A stretch of 64,000 nt of DNA from Agrobacterium fabrum str. C58 (GTDB lineage Bacteria > Pseudomonadota > Alphaproteobacteria > Rhizobiales > Rhizobiaceae), in contig NC_003062.2 in assembly GCF_000092025.1 (NCBI RefSeq), positions 122,001 through 186,000 on the forward strand, given 5' to 3'. The translations under genes were made by a program, and so were the position numbers. This document shows positions 53,086-62,477 of the stretch, piece after piece; position 1 is the first letter of the stretch; every line of letters begins with the position of its first letter. Under the pieces are notes generated by a model. It was not told the DNA's origin and did not search any database. It was given only the letters and a program-made list of their open reading frames with translations.

Positions 53086-54435
53086 CTAGTGCTGTGTTTT
53101 ACCGATCAGGCGCGAACGCAGCGAATTGGAAATATGGTCGAACAGGAAGACGACGAAGAGGATGAGCAGGACCATATAGGCGACCTTGTCCCAGTCGGCA
53201 TTGGTACCCATCGCTTCCAGCAGTTTCAGGCCGATGCCGCCGGCACCCACCGCACCGATGATCGTGGCGGAGCGGGTATTGCTTTCCCAGAAATACAGCG
53301 ATTGGGAAATGAAGACCGGCAACACCTGCGGCAACACGCCGAAGCGGTTGACCGCAATCGGGGATGCGCCGACCGACTTGACGCCCTCGCGCTGCTTGTC
53401 GTCGACATTTTCCAGCGCCTCGGCATAGACCTTGCCGAGCGCGCCGGTATCGGTGAAGAAGATCGCGGCAATTCCCGGGATCGGTCCCGGGCCGAAACTG
53501 CGGGTGAAGAACAGCGCCCAGATCAGCATGTCGATGGAACGCAGGAAATCGAACAGGCGCTTCATGCCCCAGTTTGCCGCCCTGTTGGCGGTGATGTTGC
53601 GCGCTGCGATGAAGGCGAGCGGCAGGGCGACAAGCGTGCCGAACAGCGTGCCGACAAATGCCATGACCAGCGTCTGCATCAGCTTGGACAGGATATCGGC
53701 ATGTTGCCAGACGCTGTTGTCGAGGAAATCATCGACCATATGGCCGATATTGGAGCGCGCGGGATCGAGCCGCTCTCCCCAGAGCGCGAGAGCCGCAAGC
53801 TCGCCATAACCCTTGCCCCAGAATTCAGATTTGGTGTCGAACAGGAAGTTCGCCCATCCAAGGAAGCGGCGCTGTACATAGACCTGGCTGGTGCGGATTT
53901 CCGCCTGGCCGGCAAAACCGTAATGCACGAGAACCTTCTTGCCGTCCTGCTGGATTTCGTCGGGCAGGCCCTGCGGCGCGACAACAGCATCGTCGTTGAT
54001 GATGACGGGGTAGTTCTTGCCGTCGACATAAACATCCACCCGGGTCGGCGTTATATCGAGGCGGTTTTGTGTGCCCGCATAAACGACGCTGTAACCGCCG
54101 TCCGGCAGGGGCTGCAGCCAGTCGATCTTCGCATCGGCCGGATATTGCCCGCGGCTCGACCATTGCGGCGCGACCTTGCCGTCTTCGAAACGCAGGCGCG
54201 GCTGGGCACGCCAGGAATACCAGTCCTGAATATAGCTGGAAGCGCGATCCCACCGGCCCTGCATGAAAGCCGGGCCGACATTGAAGAAGAAAAAGCAGCC
54301 GATGAGATAGGCGGTGGCGACGAGAAGGCCGACGAGCAGACCATATCGTTGCATGAAACTGCGGTTGAACACATGGCGATGTGCAGCCGTCAGCCTCTCG
54401 CGCTCGGCGGTGTTGAGAATGAAGCTGGACGACAT
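53086..54435 (-). CDS. phnE2: Phosphonate ABC transporter permease PhnE2 (extended)
   Basis: A 449-residue permease. A membrane segment at residues 30-55 is followed by about 150 periplasmic residues, then the PhnE core from about residue 215 with five further segments. The EAA loop is YAEALENVDDKQREGVKSVGASPIAVNRFGVLPQVLPVF, and RSATIIGAVGAGGIGLKLLEAMG is the PhnE signature. Typical PhnE proteins are 260-330 residues, so the insert is notable; the paired PhnE1 also has one. Overlaps phnE1 by one base. Confidence 0.92.
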   Translation of the reverse strand: MSSSFILNTAERERLTAAHRHVFNRSFMQRYGLLVGLLVATAYLIGCFFFFNVGPAFMQGRWDRASSYIQDWYSWRAQPRLRFEDGKVAPQWSSRGQYPADAKIDWLQPLPDGGYSVVYAGTQNRLDITPTRVDVYVDGKNYPVIINDDAVVAPQGLPDEIQQDGKKVLVHYGFAGQAEIRTSQVYVQRRFLGWANFLFDTKSEFWGKGYGELAALALWGERLDPARSNIGHMVDDFLDNSVWQHADILSKLMQTLVMAFVGTLFGTLVALPLAFIAARNITANRAANWGMKRLFDFLRSIDMLIWALFFTRSFGPGPIPGIAAIFFTDTGALGKVYAEALENVDDKQREGVKSVGASPIAVNRFGVLPQVLPVFISQSLYFWESNTRSATIIGAVGAGGIGLKLLEAMGTNADWDKVAYMVLLILFVVFLFDHISNSLRSRLIGKTQH

Positions 54436-55421
54436 CAGGCCGCTCCCCGTCCGAATTCGAAGGATTGTTGGCCGATCAGTCTGCGGCGCAGCCAGCTGGA
54501 GAACTGGTCGACGGCGATGATGGTGATCAGCAGAAGGATGATGATGGCATAGGTCTTCGAGGCGTGATCGTTTCCGATCGACAGACGGAAGACCTCGCCG
54601 ATGCCGCCGCCGCCGACGGCGCCGATGATCGTGGAAGCGCGCACATTGATTTCGGCGCGCAGCAGTGCGTAGGAGACGAAATTGGGCAGGACCTGCGGCA
54701 CGATGGCGAAGCGTACCCGCTCCAGCCAGTTGGCACCGGCGGCACGCAGGCCTTCATCCGGCTTCATATCGGCATTTTCCACGACTTCGAAGAACAGCTT
54801 GCCCAGCGCACCAATCGTATGGACCGAAATCGCGATGATGGCGGCGATCGGACCGATCGAGAGGATAGCGGTCAGCAGCCCGGCGACGACGATTTCCGGA
54901 AAGGCGCGCAGCACTTCCATCACCCGGCGCACCACCCAGCGCACAAGACCGGCGCCGACGAGATTGGTGGAGGCAAAGAAGCAGAGCACGAAGGCGAAAC
55001 TCGTGCCGATGATTGTCGAGACAAGGGCGATATTGAGCGTGATGATCAGCTGGTAGATGAAGTGCGGGATGTAGAAACCGTCGGTGATGTAAACGCGATC
55101 GGCGACATAATTATATTTCAGCGAACCGTCCGCATAAGGCGACGGCAGGTCGAACATCGCCCGGAAGATTTCCAGCGGACTGTCAGGCACGAAGGTCTTC
55201 ATGAAATCGAAGAAATAGGGCAGGCGCTCGAAGAACTTGCCTGAATTGGCCGCATTGGCGAAATTCAGGGAGGCGGCGAGGATGACGAGAAAGATCACGA
55301 GCGAAATGACGGTATAGATCCGTCGTGTCGCAAGCTGCTGTTGATAATGGCGCATGACCGTCCGGGACGATGCGCTCAACCCCTCGGGTGATAGGGTACC
55401 ATTGTGCAGTGTGGTCGCCAT
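54435..55421 (-). CDS. phnE1: Phosphonate ABC transporter permease PhnE1
   Basis: A 328-residue permease with a first membrane helix near residues 33-55, a periplasmic insert of about 75 residues, then the core. The EAA loop is LFFEVVENADMKPDEGLRAAGANWLERVRFAIVPQVLPNF and RASTIIGAVGGGGIGEVFRLSIG the signature. With PhnE2 it forms the heterodimeric channel. It starts 70 bases after phnD and overlaps phnE2 by one base. Confidence 0.94.
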   Translation of the reverse strand: MATTLHNGTLSPEGLSASSRTVMRHYQQQLATRRIYTVISLVIFLVILAASLNFANAANSGKFFERLPYFFDFMKTFVPDSPLEIFRAMFDLPSPYADGSLKYNYVADRVYITDGFYIPHFIYQLIITLNIALVSTIIGTSFAFVLCFFASTNLVGAGLVRWVVRRVMEVLRAFPEIVVAGLLTAILSIGPIAAIIAISVHTIGALGKLFFEVVENADMKPDEGLRAAGANWLERVRFAIVPQVLPNFVSYALLRAEINVRASTIIGAVGGGGIGEVFRLSIGNDHASKTYAIIILLLITIIAVDQFSSWLRRRLIGQQSFEFGRGAA

Positions 55422-55491
55422 GCCGCTTTTCCTTTATTGGCAAAAGCGGCGACGCCGCAAGGCACCGCCGCTTCCGAATATGATCTGAGGA

Positions 55492-56397
55492 TCAGCCGCC
55501 GATAACGGACTTACGGGCGTCGATGATCGTCTGGTAGAAGGACGGATCGACCTTGATGTAGGCGGTGTTCTTGCCCTGGGTGAAGCCCTGGAAGCATGCG
55601 AGGTCCTTCTTTGGCAGTTCCATGAAGAAGTCTTCGACTTTCTGCTTCATCGCGTCGCCGAGCTTGTTGGTGACCATCAGCGGACCGTTCGGGATCAGCG
55701 GCGACTTCCAGACCTGAACGATATCGTCCATGTCCAGATTGCCCTTCTTGACCATCTGGTAGAGGTTGCCGGCGGTGTAGCCTTCTTCCCACTTGCCAAC
55801 GCCCGAACCGAAGGTGGTGCCGACGTCGAACTTCTTGTCGAGAACGGCGAGAACGAGGTTCTCATGGCCGCCGCCGAAACCGGTTTCGGAGAAGTATTCC
55901 TTGACCGGAACGCCGGTTTCCTTCGGGATAGCCACGTTCGGAACGAGGAAGCCGGAGGTGGAGTCGGGGTCGGCGAAGCCGATCTTCTTGCCCTTGGCAT
56001 CAGCCAGCGTCTTGATGCCGCTGTCCTTGCGGGCAACCATGATCGTGTAATAACCGGTCGAACCATCGGCGCCGGCCGTGGTCAGGATCGGGTCGACAGC
56101 CTTCGGGTCGGCCAGAGCGATCTTGGCGTAGGAGGATGCGCCCATGGAGGCGATGTCGATGGTGCCGCCGAGCAGGCCCTGGATGACGCCGTTATAATCC
56201 GGCGACGGGAAAACCTGAACTTCGGAAACGCCGGTTGCAGCCTTGAGGCCATCGGCAACGCACTTGGTGTTGCGGATCTGGTCGGCTTCGTTTTCGGAAC
56301 CGTCGAGACCGATGCGCAGAACCTTGACGTCCTGAGCCATGGCGGAACCGGCCAGAACGCCAAGGGCGACTGCCGAAAGAAGGACTTTCTTCAACAT
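55492..56397 (-). CDS. phnD: Phosphonate-binding periplasmic protein PhnD
   Basis: A 301-residue secreted protein with a standard signal peptide (LKKVLLSAVALGVLAGSAMA). LRIGLDGSENEADQIRNTKCVADGLKAATGVSEVQVFPSPDYNGVIQGLLGGTIDIASMGASSYA near residues 25-90 is the PhnD motif set, and GFADPDSTSGFLVPN near 145 contacts the phosphonate group in the family. It captures phosphonates for PhnE. ATG 56397 follows GGAGAAAG; the longer frame lies in leader sequence. Confidence 0.96.
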   Translation of the reverse strand: MLKKVLLSAVALGVLAGSAMAQDVKVLRIGLDGSENEADQIRNTKCVADGLKAATGVSEVQVFPSPDYNGVIQGLLGGTIDIASMGASSYAKIALADPKAVDPILTTAGADGSTGYYTIMVARKDSGIKTLADAKGKKIGFADPDSTSGFLVPNVAIPKETGVPVKEYFSETGFGGGHENLVLAVLDKKFDVGTTFGSGVGKWEEGYTAGNLYQMVKKGNLDMDDIVQVWKSPLIPNGPLMVTNKLGDAMKQKVEDFFMELPKKDLACFQGFTQGKNTAYIKVDPSFYQTIIDARKSVIGG

Positions 56398-56482
56398 GGA
56401 CTTTCTCCTGTTTCCCGGCGAGCCGGAGTTTGTTGTGAAATGTCGGCCCTTGACGCGGGCGCAAACGATGCTGAGCGGTTCC

Positions 56483-57343
56483 TCAGAGCCCGGCGAGAGC
56501 GAGCGGTTCGGGGCCGGCAGATTGCTGAACCGGACGCGCGGCAAGCTGCGCGCCGGGAATATTGATGCTGGTCGAGGTCATGGTCTCGTCGATGCCGGAG
56601 CCTTGAGAATCGGTTCCGTAAATCTCGGTAACGGCGGCAGCCGTCAACTCGGCGGGGGTTCCATCAAAGACGACACGACCCTGAGACATGCCGATGATGC
56701 GTTCGCAATAATTGCGCGCCGTATCCAGCGTGTGCAGGTTGGTGATGACGGTGATGCCTTCGCGTTCGTTGATGTCGCGCAGCGCGTCCATCACGATCTT
56801 GGCATTGAGGGGATCGAGCGAGGCGATCGGCTCATCGGCCAGCACCATCTTCGGAGACTGCATCAGTGCGCGGGCAATGGCGACGCGCTGCTGCTGGCCC
56901 CCGGAAAGCGTACCCGCCGCCTGCATGGCCACATGCTCGATGCCGAGGCGCTCCAGCGCGGCGATCGCCATCAGCCGTTCTTCATGGCTGAAGATGTTGA
57001 ACAGGCTCAGAGCCGTCGAACGGTGGTTGAGGCGGCCGAGCATGACGTTGGTGAGCACGTCGAGGCGCGGCACCAGATTGAACTGCTGGAAGATCATGGC
57101 GCAGTCGCGCTGCCAGGCGCGCAGCGCCGCACCCTTCAGCGACGAGACTTCCGTATCGTTGAAATGAATGGAACCCGAAGACGGATCGACGAGGCGGTTG
57201 ATCATGCGCAACAGCGTCGATTTGCCGGCGCCCGAGCGTCCGATCACACCGACCATCTGACCCTGCGGTATCTCGACATCAACGGAATCGACCGCAGTGT
57301 GCTTGCCGAAACGGCGCGTGACTTGCTTCAGGTGAAAGCTCAT
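56483..57343 (-). CDS. phnC: Phosphonate ABC transporter ATPase PhnC
   Basis: A 286-residue ATPase: Walker [18 protein letters not shown] near residue 33, Q-loop [21 protein letters not shown] near 80, signature [19 protein letters not shown] near 138 and Walker [19 protein letters not shown]. These match PhnC. The last 40 residues are a tail without known role. ATG 57343 follows ACGGGG. First gene of the phnCDE1E2 transport set; the 216-base spacer to the transferase gene ends with a terminator, so phnC may have its own promoter. Confidence 0.95.
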   Translation of the reverse strand: MSFHLKQVTRRFGKHTAVDSVDVEIPQGQMVGVIGRSGAGKSTLLRMINRLVDPSSGSIHFNDTEVSSLKGAALRAWQRDCAMIFQQFNLVPRLDVLTNVMLGRLNHRSTALSLFNIFSHEERLMAIAALERLGIEHVAMQAAGTLSGGQQQRVAIARALMQSPKMVLADEPIASLDPLNAKIVMDALRDINEREGITVITNLHTLDTARNYCERIIGMSQGRVVFDGTPAELTAAAVTEIYGTDSQGSGIDETMTSTSINIPGAQLAARPVQQSAGPEPLALAGL

Positions 57344-57507
57344 TTCCCCGTCCAATCTTCTTTTGACGGGGTTCGACGTAACAGCGGTGCGTGAAGCGGG
57401 AGTGTCAGTTTGATGAAGAAAATATTACATAATTCACAGATACGACACCCGGGGGGTTCGCCGACAAACCTTCGTCAGGCTTGTCATGCGGTGGGAGCCG
57501 ACAAACA

Positions 57508-57532
57508 GAAATCCCGGGACATGGCCCCGGGA
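57508..57532 (-). terminator. Probable terminator after the hexapeptide transferase gene
   Basis: TCCCGGG (57512-57518) and CCCGGGA (57526-57532) flank seven bases; on the minus strand ATTTCTGTTTG follows. It lies 28 bases after the transferase stop and separates phnG-L from phnC. Confidence 0.65.
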
Positions 57533-57559
57533 ATGCAATTGCTTCGGGATAAGCGGAGT

Positions 57560-58177
57560 TCATCCGCCATATTTCGCCACGAAATCCTCGGCGTCGAGTG
57601 CGCGGAAATCCTCCAGCGCGCTGCGCAGCCTCGCATGGTCCCAATCCCACCAATTCAGATCATCCATGCGCTTGCCAAGCTCCGCGGGAAAACGCTCGCG
57701 GATCAGCCGGGCGGGCACGCCGCCGACGATGGTGTAGGGCGCAACATCTTTGGAAACGACCGCCCCGGCCCCGATGACTGCACCGTTCCCCACCGTGATG
57801 CCGGGCAGGATGGTCGCACCATGGCCGATCCAGACATCGTGGCCGATCACCACCCGTTTGGCGCGGCGGGCGGCGAAGAAGTCAGTTTCATCTTCGGCGT
57901 CGTCCCAGTAGCTGCGGGCGCGATAGGTGAAATGGTGCAATGTGGCCCGCTGCATCGGATGATTGGTGGCATTGATGCGGACGGAAGCGGCGATGTTGAC
58001 GAATTTGCCGATGGTGGCACACCAGATTGCGCCATCCTGCATGACGTAGGAGTAGTCGCCCATCTCGACCTCCTCGAGGCGGCAGCGCTCCGAAATTTCG
58101 GTATAGCGGCCGATCGAAGAATTGGTGACGCGGGCACTTTCATGGATGACGGGTTCGAGACCGACCTTGACACTCAT
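57560..58177 (-). CDS. Phosphonate-cluster hexapeptide-repeat transferase
   Basis: A 205-residue left-handed beta-helix acyltransferase of the phn type (TIGR03308). [35 protein letters not shown] and [45 protein letters not shown] show the hexapeptide repeats, and [23 protein letters not shown] the insert with a catalytic-type histidine. It may acetylate aminoalkylphosphonates, as PhnO does in E. coli by a different fold; that is inference. Its ATG overlaps the phnL stop by four bases. Confidence 0.87.
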   Translation of the reverse strand: MSVKVGLEPVIHESARVTNSSIGRYTEISERCRLEEVEMGDYSYVMQDGAIWCATIGKFVNIAASVRINATNHPMQRATLHHFTYRARSYWDDAEDETDFFAARRAKRVVIGHDVWIGHGATILPGITVGNGAVIGAGAVVSKDVAPYTIVGGVPARLIRERFPAELGKRMDDLNWWDWDHARLRSALEDFRALDAEDFVAKYGG

Positions 58178-58881
58178 GCCGCTGCCTTCCGCGGAGAGAA
58201 TTGCGAAACGTCGAGAATGCGGTCAGCCACGGCTTCGCGCACCTCCTCGTCGTGGAAGATGCCGAGCAGCGCGGTGCCCTTTTCTTTTTTCTCCCTGATC
58301 ATGTCGACCACCACACGCCGGTTGGTGGCGTCGAGCGAGGCGGTCGGCTCGTCGAGAAGCAGGATCGCATGATCGGTGATGAAACCGCGGGCGATATTGA
58401 CCCGCTGCTGCTCACCGCCCGAAAAGGTTGCTGGTGGTAGCGACCACAATTCCCGTGGCAGGTTGAGTTTCGAAAGCAGCATGGCCGCCTGCTCACGCGC
58501 ATCTTCAGCGGCAACCTTGCGCGCCAGAAGCGGCTCGGCAACGACGTCGATGGCCGCGACACGCGGCACCGTGCGCAGGAACTGGCTGACATAACCGATG
58601 GTGCGGTGGCGGATATCGAGGATCGTTCGCGGCGAGGCATTGCCCATATCGATGACCTCACCCTGATGGCGGATGAGAATCTGTCCACTGTCGATGGCGT
58701 AGTTGCCATAGAGCATTTTCAGGATCGAGCTTTTGCCGATGCCCGAAGGGCCGCCGAGCACGACGCATTCGCCGCCCGAAACGGAAAAACTGACATCGCG
58801 GACGACAGGCAATTCGATGCCGTCACGAAGATGCATGGTGAAGCTTTTGAAGACTTCTGAAACGATAAGGGGCGTCGTCAT
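58174..58881 (-). CDS. phnL: C-P lyase subunit PhnL (ABC-type ATPase)
   Basis: A 235-residue ABC protein: Walker [18 protein letters not shown] near residue 43, [18 protein letters not shown] near 95, signature [16 protein letters not shown] near 155 and Walker [24 protein letters not shown]. Part of the cytoplasmic C-P lyase machinery with PhnGHIJK; it is required with PhnI, G and H to attach phosphonate to ATP. ATG 58881 follows AGGAAGAAAG, 67 bases after phnK. Confidence 0.95.
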   Translation of the reverse strand: MTTPLIVSEVFKSFTMHLRDGIELPVVRDVSFSVSGGECVVLGGPSGIGKSSILKMLYGNYAIDSGQILIRHQGEVIDMGNASPRTILDIRHRTIGYVSQFLRTVPRVAAIDVVAEPLLARKVAAEDAREQAAMLLSKLNLPRELWSLPPATFSGGEQQRVNIARGFITDHAILLLDEPTASLDATNRRVVVDMIREKKEKGTALLGIFHDEEVREAVADRILDVSQFSPRKAAA

Positions 58882-58948
58882 GGTGGGTTCTTTCTTCCTG
58901 CGCGTGATTTTATCCGAAAACCGGGGACCACTTTTCGGAACGACGCGG

Positions 58949-59725
58949 CTAGACCTGCAAAATGGAGGAAACAAGCAATTGCGTGTAGGGCTCACGCGGA
59001 TCATCCAGCACCCGGTCGGTGAGGCCATGTTCGATGACGTCGCCGCCCTTCATCACCATCATGCGATGGGATAACAGCCGCGCAACCGCGAGATCATGGG
59101 TGACGACGACGACCGCAAGGCCGAGATCGTTGACGAGACCGCGCACGAGATCGAGCAGGCGTGCCTGCACCGAAACATCGAGGCCGCCGGTCGGTTCATC
59201 CATGAAGACAAGGCGCGGCGAGGTGACGAGGTTGCGGGCAATCTGCAGGCGCTGGCGCATGCCGCCGGAAAAGGCGCGCGGCTGGTCGTCGATACGGTCG
59301 GTGCCGATTTCCACCCGCTCCAGCCATTCGCTCGCCGATTGCCTGATATTACCGTAATGCCGGTTACCCACGGCCATCAGCCGCTCGCCGACATTGGCGC
59401 CGGCAGACACCGCCATGCGCAGTCCATCCGCCGGGTTCTGGTGTACGAAACCCCAGTCGGTGCGCATCAGAAAACGCCGTTCGGCCTCACCCATATGATA
59501 GAGGTCGCGCACCGAGCCATCGCGCATGCGATATTCCACGCTGCCCGCCGTTGGCATCAGCCGGGTGGAAATGCAGTTGAGCAACGTGGTTTTGCCGGAA
59601 CCGGATTCACCGACGATCGCCAGCACCTCGCCCGGATAAAGCTCGAAGGAGACGTTGCGGCAACCGGCGCGGTCGCCGTAATATTTGGAAACGTCCCGGA
59701 CTTTCAGAAGCGGTGCGTCGCTCAT
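58949..59725 (-). CDS. phnK: C-P lyase subunit PhnK (ABC-type ATPase)
   Basis: A 258-residue ABC protein that binds the PhnGHIJ core complex. Walker A GESGSGKTTLLNCISTRL near residue 37, MRTDWGFVHQNPADGLRMAVSAGANVGERLM near 80, signature FSGGMRQRLQIARNLV and Walker B LVFMDEPTGGLDVSVQARLLDLVRGLV match PhnK. Start ATG 59725 has GGAGG upstream and overlaps the phnJ stop by four bases; the frame is open to 59791 inside phnJ. Confidence 0.96.
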   Translation of the reverse strand: MSDAPLLKVRDVSKYYGDRAGCRNVSFELYPGEVLAIVGESGSGKTTLLNCISTRLMPTAGSVEYRMRDGSVRDLYHMGEAERRFLMRTDWGFVHQNPADGLRMAVSAGANVGERLMAVGNRHYGNIRQSASEWLERVEIGTDRIDDQPRAFSGGMRQRLQIARNLVTSPRLVFMDEPTGGLDVSVQARLLDLVRGLVNDLGLAVVVVTHDLAVARLLSHRMMVMKGGDVIEHGLTDRVLDDPREPYTQLLVSSILQV

Positions 59726-60624
59726 TCTGCGGCCTCCTTCACATCCGCCAGCAGATGGCCCTTGTGGCCATGAGCACGGCGGTCTTCGCAATGGTCGGTA
59801 TCGGAGCAGACGAACATGCGCCCGCCCTTGTCATCCAGTACCACTTCGTCGAGATAGACATTCTCCCCGCCGCACAGGGCGCAGGGCTTGTCGAAGCGCT
59901 GGATTTCGAAGGGGTGATCTTCGAAGTCGAGGCTGACGACATCGGTATAGGGCGGCACGGCGTAAATTCGCTTTTCGCGCCCGGCGCCGAACAGTTGCAG
60001 GGCGTCCGACATATTCATTTTCGGATTGTCGAATTTCGGTGTCGGCGACGGGTCCATCACGTAGCGCCCGGCCACCTTCACCGGATAGGCATAGGTGGTG
60101 GAGATGCGGCCGTTGCGGGCGATGTCCTCGTAAAGCTTGACGTGCATCAGGCCATACTCCTCCAGTGCGTGCATGACACGGGTTTCGGTCTCGCGCGGCT
60201 CGAGGAAGCGTAGGGGCTCGGGGATGGGAACCTGATAGACCAGTACCTGACCCGAATGCAGTTCCTCTTCGGGAATGCGGTGCCGCGTCTGGATGATCGT
60301 CGCGTCCTTCGTACGGGTGGTGACGGCCACATCGGCCACCTTCTGGAAAAAGGCACGGATGGAAACCGCATTGGTCGTGTCGTCGGCGCCCTGGTCGATG
60401 ACCTTCAGCACATCATCAGGGCCGAGGATGGAGGCGGTCAACTGCACGCCACCGGTGCCCCAGCCATAGGGCATGGGCATTTCACGGGAAGCGAAGGGAA
60501 CCTGGTAACCGGGAATGGCGATGGCTTTCAGGATCGCCCGGCGGATCATCCGCTTGGTCTGTTCGTCCAGATAGGCGAAGTTGTAGGCAGCCAGCCCGTC
60601 GTCAAATGAAACTTCTTTAAGCAT
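59722..60624 (-). CDS. phnJ: C-P lyase PhnJ (radical SAM enzyme)
   Basis: The 300-residue catalytic subunit that cleaves the C-P bond, releasing methane or another alkane and a cyclic ribose phosphate. It has the PhnJ-specific cysteine pattern C-x2-C-x21-C-x5-C: CALC near residue 254, then FVCSDTDHC. FASREMPMPYGWGTGGVQLTASI near residue 40 and DATIIQTRHRIPEEEL near 105 match the family. It uses a 4Fe-4S cluster and S-adenosylmethionine. It begins 133 bases after phnI, an unusually long gap within this operon. Confidence 0.97.
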   Translation of the reverse strand: MLKEVSFDDGLAAYNFAYLDEQTKRMIRRAILKAIAIPGYQVPFASREMPMPYGWGTGGVQLTASILGPDDVLKVIDQGADDTTNAVSIRAFFQKVADVAVTTRTKDATIIQTRHRIPEEELHSGQVLVYQVPIPEPLRFLEPRETETRVMHALEEYGLMHVKLYEDIARNGRISTTYAYPVKVAGRYVMDPSPTPKFDNPKMNMSDALQLFGAGREKRIYAVPPYTDVVSLDFEDHPFEIQRFDKPCALCGGENVYLDEVVLDDKGGRMFVCSDTDHCEDRRAHGHKGHLLADVKEAAE

Positions 60625-60660
60625 TGCGCGTTAGCCTTGTGAAAAAAGGAGTACAAGCTC

Positions 60661-60756
60661 ATGGAGATTGGAATTCTTGCAGCCGTGTTCTTTGCTGTCT
60701 TTGCAGCATCGACCGTCTTTTGCGCCTTCTGGTTTGGCGAGCAGCACAGCCGCTGA
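60661..60756 (+). CDS. Candidate 31-residue membrane protein, antisense in the phnI-phnJ spacer
   Basis: ATG GAG ATT GGA ... CGC TGA encodes 31 residues on the plus strand, opposite to the phn genes. The product is one hydrophobic helix, ILAAVFFAVFAASTVFCAFW (residues 4-23), with a polar FGEQHSR tail. AAGGAG lies nine bases before the ATG, a near-perfect ribosome binding site, and the ORF fills the phnI-phnJ gap exactly (60625-60757). I know no family. It could be an orphan small membrane protein; no promoter is evident inside phnJ upstream. A chance ORF cannot be excluded. Confidence 0.45.
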   Translation: MEIGILAAVFFAVFAASTVFCAFWFGEQHSR

Positions 60757-60757
60757 G

Positions 60758-61867
60758 CTATTCGGCCGCATCGCTCATCCATTCCGCGCCATTGGCGTTG
60801 ATTGCCTCGAAATCGGCGCGCATCTTGCGCACCAGACCGAGTTCGGCCTGAAAATCCACGTAATGCGGCAGTTTCAGATGCTCGACGAAACCTGTCGCCT
60901 GCACATTGTCGGCATGTGAGATGACGAATTCCTCGTCCTGCGCAGGGGCGACGACATCTTCGCCGAATTCGCCGGCGCGCAACGCCCGATCGACGAGCGA
61001 CATCGCCATCGCCTTGCGTTCGCTCTGGCCGAAGACCAGGCCGTAACCACGCGTAAATTGCGGCGGTGCCTTGGCTGAACCCTTGAACTGGTTGACCATC
61101 TGGCATTCGGTGACCTTGATATCGCCGAGCGAGACGGAAAAGCCGAGTTCCGGCACATCAAGCTCGACTTCCACCTCACCGATGCGGATTTCGCCGACGA
61201 AGGGGTGGGTGCGGCCGTAACCGCGCTGCGTCGAATAGGCGAGCGCCAGAAGGAAACCTTCGTCGCCGCGCGCCAGTGATTGCAGGCGCAGATCACGCGG
61301 CATGGGAAACTCCATCGGTTCCCGTGTCAGGTCGCCGGCAATATGATCGTCCGGCATGTCGCCGTCGCTTTCGATCAGCCCCTCCTGGGCGAGGATATCG
61401 GAAACGCGCACGACGTATTCCGGCTCACCTTCCCGCTGGGTAGCGGTTTCGACGCCCTCGTCTTCGAGGAGGGAGGGATCGAGCAGCCGGTGGGTGTAGT
61501 CGAAGGTCGGACCCAGCAATTGCCCGCCGGGCAGATCCTTATAGGTTGCGGAAACACGCCGCTGTACCACCATGTCAGCGGTATCCACCGGAACCGAATA
61601 GCCGAAGCGCGGCAGCGTGGTGCGATAGGCGCGCAGCAGGAAGATGGCTTCGATCATGTCGCCGCGCGCCTGCTTGACGGCAAGGGCCGCAAGCGACTGG
61701 TCGTAGAGCGAGGCTTCCGCCATCACGCGGTCGACGGCGAGCGACAGCTGCGAAACGATCTGCGCCACGGTCATGGCGGGCAGGTCGCGGTCTCCGCGCC
61801 GCTGGTCGGCCAGCAGCCGGTGAGCATTGGCGATGGCGGTCTCCCCGCCTTTGACTGCAACATACAT
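60758..61867 (-). CDS. phnI: C-P lyase subunit PhnI (nucleosidase)
   Basis: A 369-residue protein: MYVAVKGGETAIANAHRLLADQRRGD at the N terminus, RVMAEASLYDQSLAALAVKQARGDMIEAIFLLRAYRTTLPRFGYS near residue 52, and ALAYSTQRGYGRTHPFVGEIRIGEVEVEL near 210. PhnI exchanges the adenine of ATP for phosphonate with PhnGHL. GGAGG CATAAG precedes the ATG and lies in the last codons of phnH. The core complex PhnG2H2I2J2 is encoded in order here. Confidence 0.96.
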   Translation of the reverse strand: MYVAVKGGETAIANAHRLLADQRRGDRDLPAMTVAQIVSQLSLAVDRVMAEASLYDQSLAALAVKQARGDMIEAIFLLRAYRTTLPRFGYSVPVDTADMVVQRRVSATYKDLPGGQLLGPTFDYTHRLLDPSLLEDEGVETATQREGEPEYVVRVSDILAQEGLIESDGDMPDDHIAGDLTREPMEFPMPRDLRLQSLARGDEGFLLALAYSTQRGYGRTHPFVGEIRIGEVEVELDVPELGFSVSLGDIKVTECQMVNQFKGSAKAPPQFTRGYGLVFGQSERKAMAMSLVDRALRAGEFGEDVVAPAQDEEFVISHADNVQATGFVEHLKLPHYVDFQAELGLVRKMRADFEAINANGAEWMSDAAE

Positions 61868-61868
61868 C

Positions 61869-62477
61869 TTATGCCTCCACGGGTTTGATGCGCGTCGTAC
61901 GCGGCAGGCAGACGAATTTATCGCCAGCGGTCAGGATGACATCGACGCCGCGCGGGAAGATGGCGTTGTTCTCAGCCCAAAGCATTGGGAATATATCCGG
62001 AAGGCCGGAAGGGCTGATGATGTTGACGTGGCGGATGCCGGGGCCGGAGAGCAGCAATTCCCGCCCGCCGTCCAGATCGGACAATTCGATGATGAGTGTC
62101 GTCGAGCGGTCGGGATATTCCTGGCTGCCCTGGGCGAAAAGGCCGAAGGACGCGATGGCGCTGCCCGCCTCGATGACGGCGAAATGCGCAGCCCCTTTTT
62201 CTTCCGTCGCGGGTGCGCCGGTGTGAAATCCGATCCAGCCCGGCACCGCGGTCTTGCGCAATGCGCCGTTCAGCCAGACCGGTGTGTCGTGGTCGCATAG
62301 CGCCAGCAGAACCGCACCGGTGGCGGCGGCAAGCGGCAGCGGCGGGGCGACCGCCGTTTCGATTGTCTGCGGCGTGCCCGGACGGGCCATGCCGTCCATC
62401 AGCTTCTTGAAAATACGCTGGGAATCGAAGACGGCGCTGGAAAAGCCGCCCGTCAATGCTTCGGCTTTCACACCCAT
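61869..62477 (-). CDS. phnH: C-P lyase subunit PhnH
   Basis: A 202-residue subunit: LTGGFSSAVFDSQRIFKKLMDGMARPGTPQ at the N terminus, ALCDHDTPVWLN near residue 55 and HTGAPATEEKGAAHFAVIEAGS near 80, all PhnH features. It is part of the core complex that attaches phosphonate to ATP. ATG 62477 overlaps the phnG TGA by one base; the frame extends to 62624 within phnG. Confidence 0.95.
   Translation of the reverse strand: MGVKAEALTGGFSSAVFDSQRIFKKLMDGMARPGTPQTIETAVAPPLPLAAATGAVLLALCDHDTPVWLNGALRKTAVPGWIGFHTGAPATEEKGAAHFAVIEAGSAIASFGLFAQGSQEYPDRSTTLIIELSDLDGGRELLLSGPGIRHVNIISPSGLPDIFPMLWAENNAIFPRGVDVILTAGDKFVCLPRTTRIKPVEA

Noticed and set aside
53035..54552. A 505-codon plus-strand frame opposite phnE2
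   Set aside because: Antisense shadow of a clear permease gene; composition is Arg/Asp/Glu-rich as expected for reverse frames.
57344..57507. Possible PhoB box before phnC
   Set aside because: TGTC-like fragments are present but not with the 11-base repeat spacing of a Pho box.
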